From Bacillota bacterium (GTDB lineage Bacteria; Bacillota; Clostridia; Monoglobales; Firm-18), in assembly GCA_023228885.1 (NCBI GenBank), contig JALOAJ010000068.1, forward strand, positions 1 to 6,029: a DNA stretch of 6,029 nt. The letters run 5' to 3'. Each line of letters starts with the position of its first letter. Positions within the stretch are counted from its first letter, which is position 1. Of the stretch, positions 1-5,347 are shown piece by piece. The notes beneath the pieces were generated by a model. The model was not told the DNA's origin, did not search any database, and was given only the letters and a program-made list of their open reading frames with translations. The translations under genes were made by a program, and so were the position numbers.

Positions 1-529
1 TTTCAAAATACCGCTCACGAAGTTCATCATCGCTTTCCTCGTCAAATCCGCCACTTGTAGAAGAGGTATTTGTGACCGATATTAATCCGCTGATTGTAAC
101 GGGGAATCTGTTTATTGCACCGATTGGTACATTTCCAACTTTGCCTGCCGTGTCGCAAATAACACCCACGGACACATTTCCCGTGCTTTCAATATATTTT
201 GTTTGTGTTACCGTAAAAACAAGGGTGTCCGATGCCACTTTATCGCCGCTTGATATTACGGCGCCCACATTTCCCGAAACGGTAACCGTGCCGCTTGCAT
301 AGGTAGCGGCTTTTCGGGTGATGCCTTGCTCGGCTACCTTTTTATCCAGGTATTCACCCTTTGCGGTTGCAGCAAAACCGTTTAGAAGGATTTCGGACAG
401 CTTTGTATAAATCCCTTCCAGTTCCATTGCCAGCGGCTTTTGCGTGTCATAAAAAAAGGAGCCGACCGATTTGTCGAACTCCGAGGATATATTAGAGAGC
501 AACCGTGACAGTATTTCTTGCTGTGTCAT
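1..529 (-). CDS. xkdT: Baseplate J-like protein (XkdT-like), N-terminal part, cut by window edge
   Basis: This is the first ~176 codons of a baseplate J/gp47-family protein, a wedge component of contractile phage tails. The gene continues past the left edge. The protein begins MTQQEILSRLL. A conserved early helical section follows, in which the GEYLDKKVAEQGITRK stretch is typical of the family. Next come beta-rich repeats and the hallmark GGFDEESDDELRERY segment at about residues 159-173. The ATG at 529 is chosen because GGAGGT lies nine bases upstream and an in-frame TAG sits just before it. The gene starts 38 bases inside the end of the xkdS-like gene, a tight overlap that suggests translational coupling in a late operon. 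Family assignment is confident; an exact match to any one phage is not claimed. Confidence 0.93.
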   Translation of the reverse strand, partial: MTQQEILSRLLSNISSEFDKSVGSFFYDTQKPLAMELEGIYTKLSEILLNGFAATAKGEYLDKKVAEQGITRKAATYASGTVTVSGNVGAVISSGDKVASDTLVFTVTQTKYIESTGNVSVGVICDTAGKVGNVPIGAINRFPVTISGLISVTNTSSTSGGFDEESDDELRERYFE

Positions 530-914
530 TTGATTCTACCTCCAAACTGACTGTAATTCCGCTTTTAGTACGCAGCAGAGCAAAGTTTGAAATTGCCCTT
601 ATATTTGGGTTTTGCAAAAGGGCATCTTCAATTTCTCTTTTTAGTTCCGATTCCACAAAGGATATGGGGTAGTTGCTCCCGATGATTAAATCCTCAAGAT
701 GACAACCGTAATCGGTGCCTTCATAAATCTTAAACCGCCCTTTTTCGGTGCGTAGGATTTTTTCAATCCACACCGTTATATCATCTGTTTCAATTAGTTT
801 TCCGTCTTGGATGATAAAATCGCCCTTAGAAAAGTCAAACAAAAAGGAGCGTGATGTCCGCTCCGAATTGTTACCGTGTTCAATTATTATATTTTCTTCC
901 GTTTTGGGAAACAT
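492..914 (-). CDS. xkdS: DUF2634 family baseplate protein (XkdS-like)
   Basis: This 140-residue protein belongs to the DUF2634/XkdS family, related to gp25-type baseplate wedge proteins with a lysozyme-like fold but no lytic activity. The core WIEKILRTEKGRFKIYEGTDYG (about residues 49-70), followed by LEDLIIGS, is the recognisable family signature. An ILRTE(K/R)-type segment leading to Y..DYG.ELEDLIG is normal. The C-terminal half is an amphipathic helix (ESELKREIEDALLQNP) followed by beta strands. A TTG at 917 would add one residue, but the ATG at 914 is preferred: it shares its A with the TGA stop of the upstream DUF2577 gene (TGATG) and has GGGGTG eight bases upstream. Stop-start fusion indicates translational coupling. 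Length is normal for the family. Confidence 0.92.
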   Translation of the reverse strand: MFPKTEENIIIEHGNNSERTSRSFLFDFSKGDFIIQDGKLIETDDITVWIEKILRTEKGRFKIYEGTDYGCHLEDLIIGSNYPISFVESELKREIEDALLQNPNIRAISNFALLRTKSGITVSLEVESNDTARNTVTVAL

Positions 915-1180
915 CAAATCAACACCCCAATCACTATAAATTTTTGGCTGTCGGCATAAGGAAGTAAAACAACTTCCTTGCCGATATTAATATATTGCCC
1001 ATCCTCATTAGTTTGAAATAAATCAACACAGCTTTTTATATGAGCAGAGGTTAAAATAACCTTATCCCCAAGTCGTATTTTTATATTCGGCAGTTCGATT
1101 ATTGTTCCGATAACAGGAGAATAGCCGTCTGAATTATCCCGCTGTTTCAACATCTTTGCAAGTTCTGTTATACCACTCAC
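914..1180 (-). CDS. xkdR: DUF2577 family phage tail protein (XkdR-like)
   Basis: This small protein of about 88 residues is of the DUF2577/XkdR type, found in PBSX-like tail operons between the hub protein and the DUF2634 protein. Its molecular role is not well defined, but it is thought to be a baseplate part. The pattern fits the family: an N-terminal helix (ITELAKMLKQR), a segment PVIGTIIELPNIKIRLGDKVIL, and the C-terminal GKEVVLLPYADSQKFIVIGVLI, where 'GD.V.L.P..D.Q.F.V...' is conserved. A GTG at 1189 is also in frame but lies within the GGAGGT ribosome binding site. The GTG at 1180, seven bases after that site, is therefore the better start. In this operon the usual upstream neighbour (xkdQ) is separated from it by an inserted gene and a terminator. 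Confidence 0.88.
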   Translation of the reverse strand: MSGITELAKMLKQRDNSDGYSPVIGTIIELPNIKIRLGDKVILTSAHIKSCVDLFQTNEDGQYINIGKEVVLLPYADSQKFIVIGVLI

Positions 1181-1187
1181 TGCAACC

Positions 1188-1193
1188 ACCTCC
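1188..1193 (-). promoter_or_regulatory. Ribosome binding site that fixes the xkdR-like start
   Basis: A perfect GGAGGT lies seven bases upstream of the GTG at 1180. The earlier in-frame GTG at 1189 overlaps this motif, so it cannot be the start served by it. The longer reading (starting MVAVSG) is therefore less likely than the one starting at the GTG that precedes SGITEL. Confidence 0.8.
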
Positions 1194-1206
1194 GAAAATG
1201 GGCATG

Positions 1207-1235
1207 AAAAAAGCGACTACCGAAGTAATCGCCTT
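1207..1235 (-). terminator. Rho-independent terminator after the stalk-domain gene
   Basis: On the minus strand the stem AAGGCGATTAC is followed by the loop TTCG and the arm GTAGTCGCTT. This gives an 11-bp stem with two G-T wobbles, closed by the very stable C(UUCG)G tetraloop. A run of six T directly follows the last C of the GC-rich core. It starts about 20 bases after the TGA of the stalk-domain gene and lies upstream of the DUF2577 gene. There is no T-run on the plus-strand side, so it acts in the minus direction only. It would end transcripts of the inserted gene and could also reduce read-through into the xkdR-S-T genes. Confidence 0.9.
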
Positions 1236-1254
1236 AAAAATTCATTAACATAAT

Positions 1255-2439
1255 TCAATTCGTATCTATTGTAAGTTCAATATTTAAGTTTTCTGGAGTG
1301 TGTGTATTAGATAAAAGGTATGCCATTTTGTGCGCTTTAAAGCCATAAAATTTCCCTGCAATTATTACTTCCTCCGAATCAATTCGATCCATTACGCGAG
1401 GGGAACTTATTAATTGGTCGTCAAAATACATTGATAAAATATTATCCTGCATTTTTGTTATATTCTCCGTAGCAACGGATAATTTCTTTTGGCCTTCACT
1501 GTTTAATTTTATTACTAAGTCAAATGCCTGCATTTCGCCATTCCAAACAGCTTTTGCACTCTCAACATCTACTCTGTCTAATACTTTGTTGTTATCTGCA
1601 TCGGTACAATAAAATTTAACTTCAGAGGTTAAACTTTCTGTGAAACTATATATGTCAAAGCCATCTTCATACCCAAGCACTATTGTTATTATATCCTTTT
1701 GTGATAAGTCAAAGGTATACTGAGCATCCATTATTGTGGCTTTGGCTTCGATGAATTCACGATCCTGTACATATGTTTCAAAATCTGAAAATCCTGTAAT
1801 TTTTATTGTGGCAACATTAGAATAATCCTTGTAACTTTCTTTCGTTCTTTTTAAATGGTTGACATTGTCGGTGCCGGTTGCACTATCAAAAAACAAAATA
1901 AACATACTGAAAAAAAGCTTATCCTCGTTTTGCTGACTAATGAATTCTTCGTCACAACTCAGTAATACCGTTTTGCTATGCTCATCCCATTGAACATCAA
2001 CCCCCATGCCTTCGCTAATTGTTCGAATAGGCACAAGAACCCTTCCGTTGATTAGTCTTGCAGGAACATCATCACTTAAAGTGATCATCGGTATAGTTTC
2101 TTCATTTTGTAACGCATCCGCAAAGACACCAAAATCTTTTCCTGTAAATTTCATAATATCATTTTCGCCAACTTTAGCAAAAATCTTAACATCATTTTTA
2201 ATGACACCTACAATCTGATTCGGTCCGTCCCAATAAACATCTGCCCCTAATGCCTCAAATACTGCACGAATCGGAACAAGAGTTCTACCGTTTTCTATAA
2301 TAGGCGGTTGGTTGAAGTTTATTTCATTGCCATTTAATACAACTTTAACGGTATCTTCTGCAATAACCGAAAATGAAAGTAACGTTAAAATTAATGCTAA
2401 CAGCAGTGATATTGATAACAATTTTTTCAGATTATCCAC
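1255..2439 (-). CDS. Secreted stalk-domain protein with a SecD P1-head-like C-terminus
   Basis: This exported protein has up to 394 residues. Residues 4-28 form a Sec signal peptide (LKK, a hydrophobic core, cleavage probably after VIA). Two copper-amine-oxidase N-terminal (stalk) repeats follow: one at about 31-90, centred on GRTLVPIRAVFEALGADVYWD, and one at about 112-160, centred on GRVLVPIRTISEGMGVDVQWD. Residues ~271-380 resemble the periplasmic P1 head of SecD: EVKFYCTDADNNKVL, then VESAKAVW, then LNSEGQKKLSVATENI, then a DDQLISSPRVMDRI-type strand pair and AGKF. The 162-270 section may be a degenerate P1 base. No transmembrane helices follow, so it is not a functional SecD. Stalk repeats do not imply copper binding or oxidase activity. 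The GTG at 2439 lies in a GGGGGTGG ribosome-site-like run. Initiation at the CTG at 2430 (LKKLLSIS) would give a better spacing. The gene has its own promoter and terminator inside a phage tail operon, so it is a cargo gene. Its function is unknown. Confidence 0.85.
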   Translation of the reverse strand: MDNLKKLLSISLLLALILTLLSFSVIAEDTVKVVLNGNEINFNQPPIIENGRTLVPIRAVFEALGADVYWDGPNQIVGVIKNDVKIFAKVGENDIMKFTGKDFGVFADALQNEETIPMITLSDDVPARLINGRVLVPIRTISEGMGVDVQWDEHSKTVLLSCDEEFISQQNEDKLFFSMFILFFDSATGTDNVNHLKRTKESYKDYSNVATIKITGFSDFETYVQDREFIEAKATIMDAQYTFDLSQKDIITIVLGYEDGFDIYSFTESLTSEVKFYCTDADNNKVLDRVDVESAKAVWNGEMQAFDLVIKLNSEGQKKLSVATENITKMQDNILSMYFDDQLISSPRVMDRIDSEEVIIAGKFYGFKAHKMAYLLSNTHTPENLNIELTIDTN

Positions 2440-2443
2440 CCCC
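2436..2443 (-). promoter_or_regulatory. Probable ribosome binding site of the stalk-domain gene
   Basis: The G-rich run GGGGGTGG is the only Shine-Dalgarno-like sequence ahead of this gene. It overlaps the in-frame GTG at 2439 and lies five bases before a CTG at 2430 that opens the signal peptide (CTG AAA AAA). Either the GTG is used with a badly placed site, or the rare CTG is the true start. The sequence alone does not settle it. Confidence 0.5.
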
Positions 2444-2459
2444 GCAAATATTTTATTTT

Positions 2460-2488
2460 ATTGTAACACAAAATATGTCATTTGTCTA
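2460..2488 (-). promoter_or_regulatory. SigmaA-type promoter for the stalk-domain gene
   Basis: A -35 box TAGACA (2488-2483, one mismatch to TTGACA) is followed by exactly 17 bases and a -10 box TACAAT (2465-2460, one mismatch to TATAAT). A TG one base ahead of the -10 makes it an extended -10. It lies directly after the TAG stop of the xkdQ-like gene and 21 bases or more upstream of the possible starts of the stalk-domain gene. The match in boxes, spacing and position is strong for a vegetative promoter. It would let the inserted gene be expressed from the silent prophage. Confidence 0.82.
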
Positions 2489-2496
2489 TTGATAAA

Positions 2497-3438
2497 CTAT
2501 CCAAATTTTTGTAAATCAAGTTTTGCATAATGAATACCGTTTTTTATACTATGGCTGCTCCCCTCAATAATATAATTCACCCCGTCAACTGTAATCATAT
2601 ATCCCGCCCGTGTATAGCTGTCCACCGCCTCTATGATTTCAAAGGAGTAGTTTTCTTTGGGTTTTGAAAGTTCGGAAAGTTTCTTGTTTGCCACGGTATT
2701 TGCGTTTTCCTTTTCAGGGTCAATCTTTACAACTTCCTGCAGCAGACCATATTTTGATATATTCCCGTCATCCTTTAAAGTTTCCCGCACCGAATAATTT
2801 CCGTCCTTTTCAGTAATAACCTTAACGCTGTTTTTCATATCCTCGATGGAAACCGAATGAGAAACATTCCCCCGAAGCAGTGGCGAGTAAATAAGTTGTG
2901 TATTTGGTGATATCTTAAACTCAGGATAGGCATAAATACTGCCGACTGCATATATTCTAAGCCCCTTTGGTGTAACATCAAAATTGTATCCACCTCCACA
3001 AAGCTCAAGAATATCTTTTAATATATCCGATATTGTTTTATCAAAATATATCTTTGTAATCTTTTTTGTAAGGTCGGGAATGCTGTCAATTTCAATATTA
3101 AAATCACTGCATACCTTGTGGATTGCCTTATACGCAGGCATGGCATTAAACTGGTATGTTTCCTTAGACTTATTAAGATACCAGCCGAAGTCGCACACCG
3201 TGTATTCGTTAACATTTTCGCCCCCATCATCAATAGACAGCACTATGCCCTTAAATATTTCAGTATTAGTATAAAGCCGAATAATGCTACCCTCTTTGGG
3301 CAAATATATATTCGTATGCTTTGCATCACTTTTTGCCATATCAAAACTCATGGTGGTGGCAAGTTCATCTATTGTGTTTTGCCATGATAGGTTTCCTGCA
3401 GCAGAGGTTATATCAACCCCGTCAGCAAATAGTTTCAT
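2497..3438 (-). CDS. xkdQ: XkdQ-like tail hub / late control D-type protein
   Basis: This 313-residue protein matches the XkdQ/YqbQ family, the gpD-like hub that sits between tail tube and baseplate in contractile phages. Family-like features are the N-terminal ADGVDITSAAGNLSWQNTIDELATTMSFDMA, then a beta-barrel strand set (GSIIRLYTNTEIFKGIVLSI), the conserved YTVCDFGWYLNKSKETYQF section at about residues 79-97, and the C-terminal GYMITVDGVNYIIEGSSHSI. Length is close to normal (about 310-330). The ATG at 3438 overlaps the TGA of the upstream gene as ATGA, pointing to coupled translation. A GGTGA lies about seven bases upstream of it. After its TAG stop comes not the expected xkdR gene but the promoter of the inserted stalk-domain gene. 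Confidence 0.9.
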   Translation of the reverse strand: MKLFADGVDITSAAGNLSWQNTIDELATTMSFDMAKSDAKHTNIYLPKEGSIIRLYTNTEIFKGIVLSIDDGGENVNEYTVCDFGWYLNKSKETYQFNAMPAYKAIHKVCSDFNIEIDSIPDLTKKITKIYFDKTISDILKDILELCGGGYNFDVTPKGLRIYAVGSIYAYPEFKISPNTQLIYSPLLRGNVSHSVSIEDMKNSVKVITEKDGNYSVRETLKDDGNISKYGLLQEVVKIDPEKENANTVANKKLSELSKPKENYSFEIIEAVDSYTRAGYMITVDGVNYIIEGSSHSIKNGIHYAKLDLQKFG

Positions 3439-3839
3439 ACTGTGTTCACCAACCTAAATTCAGATAAAGTTAGGGTATAATATAAGTCCCCATCCTTTTT
3501 TACCGAATACTCAAAATCATCCACACAGCACACCATATTAATAGGAGTTTCAGTGATAATAAGCCGGACGGGATACTTTGCCTCAATCCATTTATCAATG
3601 ATATATACATATTCAAACCCTTTGTACGACCTATCTTTTAGAAAAGGGTAATCACGCACAGGGAAAAAGCTCTCTATAACAATACCTTTTAATCCCGGTT
3701 TACCGATTAACTTTAATTCGCCCAGCGACACCGTTTCAAAAACCTCATTGTTTTGCGGTTTGGTTATTGTAAATTCTGCAGGGAGGACGGGCAGGCAGAT
3801 AACTTGCTCCCTGTTATTTACACTTAAATATATATCCAT
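3435..3839 (-). CDS. XkdP-like baseplate/tail protein lacking the LysM domain
   Basis: This 134-residue protein occupies the XkdP place between the tape-measure gene and the xkdQ-like gene. It looks like the N-terminal domain of XkdP-type (gp53-like) tail proteins. Supporting parts are LPVLPAEFTITKPQNNEVFETVSLGELKLIGKPGLKGIVIESFFP (residues ~17-61), in which the 'PP.F....p..N..v..l..GE....G...L..i...s.FP' pattern is typical, and the YSVKKDGDLYYTLTLSEFR end. Members of this family usually continue with a linker and a C-terminal LysM peptidoglycan-binding domain, making about 220-240 residues. Here the stop follows directly after the first domain and overlaps the next start, so the LysM is cleanly absent. 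The start is ATG at 3839, with GGGAGGT seven bases upstream. Confidence 0.8.
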   Translation of the reverse strand: MDIYLSVNNREQVICLPVLPAEFTITKPQNNEVFETVSLGELKLIGKPGLKGIVIESFFPVRDYPFLKDRSYKGFEYVYIIDKWIEAKYPVRLIITETPINMVCCVDDFEYSVKKDGDLYYTLTLSEFRLVNTV

Positions 3840-3854
3840 AGCCGTTACCTCCCG

Positions 3855-5054
3855 TTACAGATTAGCAAGCGCCAGTTTTAATTTTGGAACAACCTCATCC
3901 ACAATCTCCTCCGCTGACTTGCCGTCTGCATATACATTGATTGTGATGTTGTTTTCCGTCTTGTTCGCAGTCCTACCAAGCGGGGTAACCTTTGCCCCTG
4001 CATTTAAACTTAACAGTTCAGGTCCTTTTTCACCCACGATAACAGAACCCGCGCGTCTAACAATACCGCCCTGGGCAAGCATGGGGATTTGGGGGATTGG
4101 AATATGTGGAATGGCGGGAATGCCGACAACCCCGGTTATTGTGTTAACCCCGTCTATTAACTTGTTATACATTCCGATGTATTTGCTGATCAACCAGTTC
4201 ATAGCGTTGATTAATATATTAATAAACCCCTTAAACCCGCCGCCGAAAGCGTCAATCTTCGCTTTAAACGCATCCCACATTCCCAGAAAAAAGTTGCGAA
4301 ACGGCTCACATTTGTTCCAAAGCAAGATAAATGCCCCGACAATCAGTCCAATCCCAAGCACAATCCAGCCGATGGGGCTTGCATAAAATGCGGCGTTTAG
4401 CAGCCACTGCCCTGCGGTCAGCGCACCTGTTGCGGCTACCTGCACCCATGTGGCGGCAGAGTGAACACCTTTCACAATCGCATCTTTGGCATACAGCGCA
4501 ATTAAAATCCCCGTCTCAATAATATCCTTGGTACGCCAAATGGAGTATGCGATTTCAACACCGAGCGCTCCCGCCTTTGCCGCCTTCCAAAGATTGACCG
4601 CACCCGTCCAGACAGCTGTGGTGGTAGCTACAATCTTAGTCCATGTGTTGGTTATAATCAGCGCCGCTTTGTATGCAAGTACTGCGTTTGTAATTCCCCA
4701 AACAATAGGCCCTATTTGCTCCCAGTTGTCCTTGATATAGTTATACAGTTCTGTTGCCTTTTGGATAACAGTCCCCACCGCATCAACCAAAAGAGGAAGC
4801 CCCACATCTTTTAACCAAATAAGGGTGGGCTTTGATTTTTCAAAGGCATTAAACAAAAACTCTTTTACGTCAAGGAGTACGGTTTTTAGTGTCTTAAACT
4901 TTGGCATATTGCGCTCCACGGCAGAGCGGATATTGTTAAATGCCGATACTCCGTATTCCCAAACAGCAGTAAATACCTTTTTTGTCGGTTCAAGGGCATT
5001 CTTTTTAAACCAATCAACCGAAATCTGTATTTTGTCTATGGCTGAAACAATCAT
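3855..5054 (-). CDS. Phage tail tape-measure protein, C-terminal fragment
   Basis: This 399-codon frame encodes the rear part of a tape-measure protein, the rod that sets tail length and is ejected on infection. It shows helical, Trp- and Ala-rich sections (WEQIGPIVWGITNAVLAYKAALIITNTWTK, about 111-140) and a strongly hydrophobic stretch at about 203-246 (ASPIGWIVLGIGLIVGAFILLW). A proline-isoleucine linker (IPAIPHIPIPQIPM) follows. The last part is the conserved tail-end motif AQGGIVRRAGSVIVGEKGPELLSL at about 327-350 and a TENNITINVYADGKSAEEI terminus. Full proteins of this family are commonly 700-1500 residues, so at least the first half is missing. The ATG at 5054 has no convincing ribosome binding site, and the frame stays open upstream of it until a TAA at about 5136. 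It is therefore probably not a true start. The TAA stop sits 15 bases before the next gene. Function is probably lost. Confidence 0.85.
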   Translation of the reverse strand: MIVSAIDKIQISVDWFKKNALEPTKKVFTAVWEYGVSAFNNIRSAVERNMPKFKTLKTVLLDVKEFLFNAFEKSKPTLIWLKDVGLPLLVDAVGTVIQKATELYNYIKDNWEQIGPIVWGITNAVLAYKAALIITNTWTKIVATTTAVWTGAVNLWKAAKAGALGVEIAYSIWRTKDIIETGILIALYAKDAIVKGVHSAATWVQVAATGALTAGQWLLNAAFYASPIGWIVLGIGLIVGAFILLWNKCEPFRNFFLGMWDAFKAKIDAFGGGFKGFINILINAMNWLISKYIGMYNKLIDGVNTITGVVGIPAIPHIPIPQIPMLAQGGIVRRAGSVIVGEKGPELLSLNAGAKVTPLGRTANKTENNITINVYADGKSAEEIVDEVVPKLKLALANL

Positions 5055-5274
5055 CTTTCTTATGGCAGGGATTTTGGTATTCGCCCGCCCGACATACCCG
5101 CCGCATAGTCGGTCACCGTTTTCATAATGCTTTTAATAGCCGTTTCATCGGTGAAAAAGGTAGCCGCCTCGGCTGCCGCGCTTTACCAAAGGCTATCGCC
5201 TGCCGAAAGCCAAGGTAAGCGGTCACAACCCCTGCCGCCTTTTTGGCAAAGTTCGCAACTGTAGCAGTTGATAA
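5055..5274 (-). pseudogene. Frame-disrupted N-terminal remnants of the tape-measure gene
   Basis: This stretch between the open frame and the lipoprotein gene reads as tape-measure-like peptide in three successive frames. From 5274 the frame gives STATVANFAKKAAGVVTAY followed by LGFRQAIAFGK. From 5182 the next frame gives AAEAATFFTDETAIKSIM followed by KTVTDYAAGMSGG, ending at a TAA at 5062-5060. After about 5088 the third frame gives NTKIPAIRKM and runs into the fragment below. DYAAGMSGG and AKKAAGVVTAYLGFR look like phrases from tape-measure N-terminal regions. Each switch would be repaired by one missing base (for example GGGCG to GGGGCG near 5088). Because the whole remnant is only about 70 codons, larger deletions must also have occurred. 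Sequencing error could explain the shifts but not the missing length. Confidence 0.65.
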
Positions 5275-5347
5275 TTAATGCTTTTGCCCTCTGTTTTCAT
5301 ATCAATTCCCAACACATCATAACTATTCCGATTTAAGAAAGCAAATA
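5275..5347 (-). other. Short spacer between lipoprotein stop and tape-measure remnant
   Basis: This A+T-rich stretch holds no gene I can support. One frame reads NSYDVLGIDMKTEGKSI before losing register with the remnant downstream. I do not recognise the peptide, which may be a further scrap of the tape-measure gene or of another deleted gene. I see no hairpin with a T-run that would serve as a terminator for the lipoprotein gene, and no -35/-10 pair with good spacing. Confidence 0.4.

Noticed and set aside
72..302. Plus-strand open frame over the baseplate J gene
   Set aside because: The minus strand codes for a clear baseplate J protein here. The Pro/Thr-rich plus-strand product looks like nothing known.
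1255..2439. Calling the stalk-domain gene a copper amine oxidase
   Set aside because: Only the N-terminal stalk-type repeats are present. There is no catalytic domain with the topaquinone Asn-Tyr motif, so an enzyme name would mislead.
3018..3233. Second minus-strand frame of 71 codons inside the xkdQ-like gene
   Set aside because: It is fully contained in the xkdQ-like gene in another frame, with no ribosome binding site and no recognisable motif.
3748..4386. Open frame of 212 codons on the plus strand
   Set aside because: It lies antisense to the XkdP-like gene and the tape-measure fragment, has no ribosome binding site, and its product is low-complexity Ser/Pro/Ile-rich, as expected of a shadow frame.
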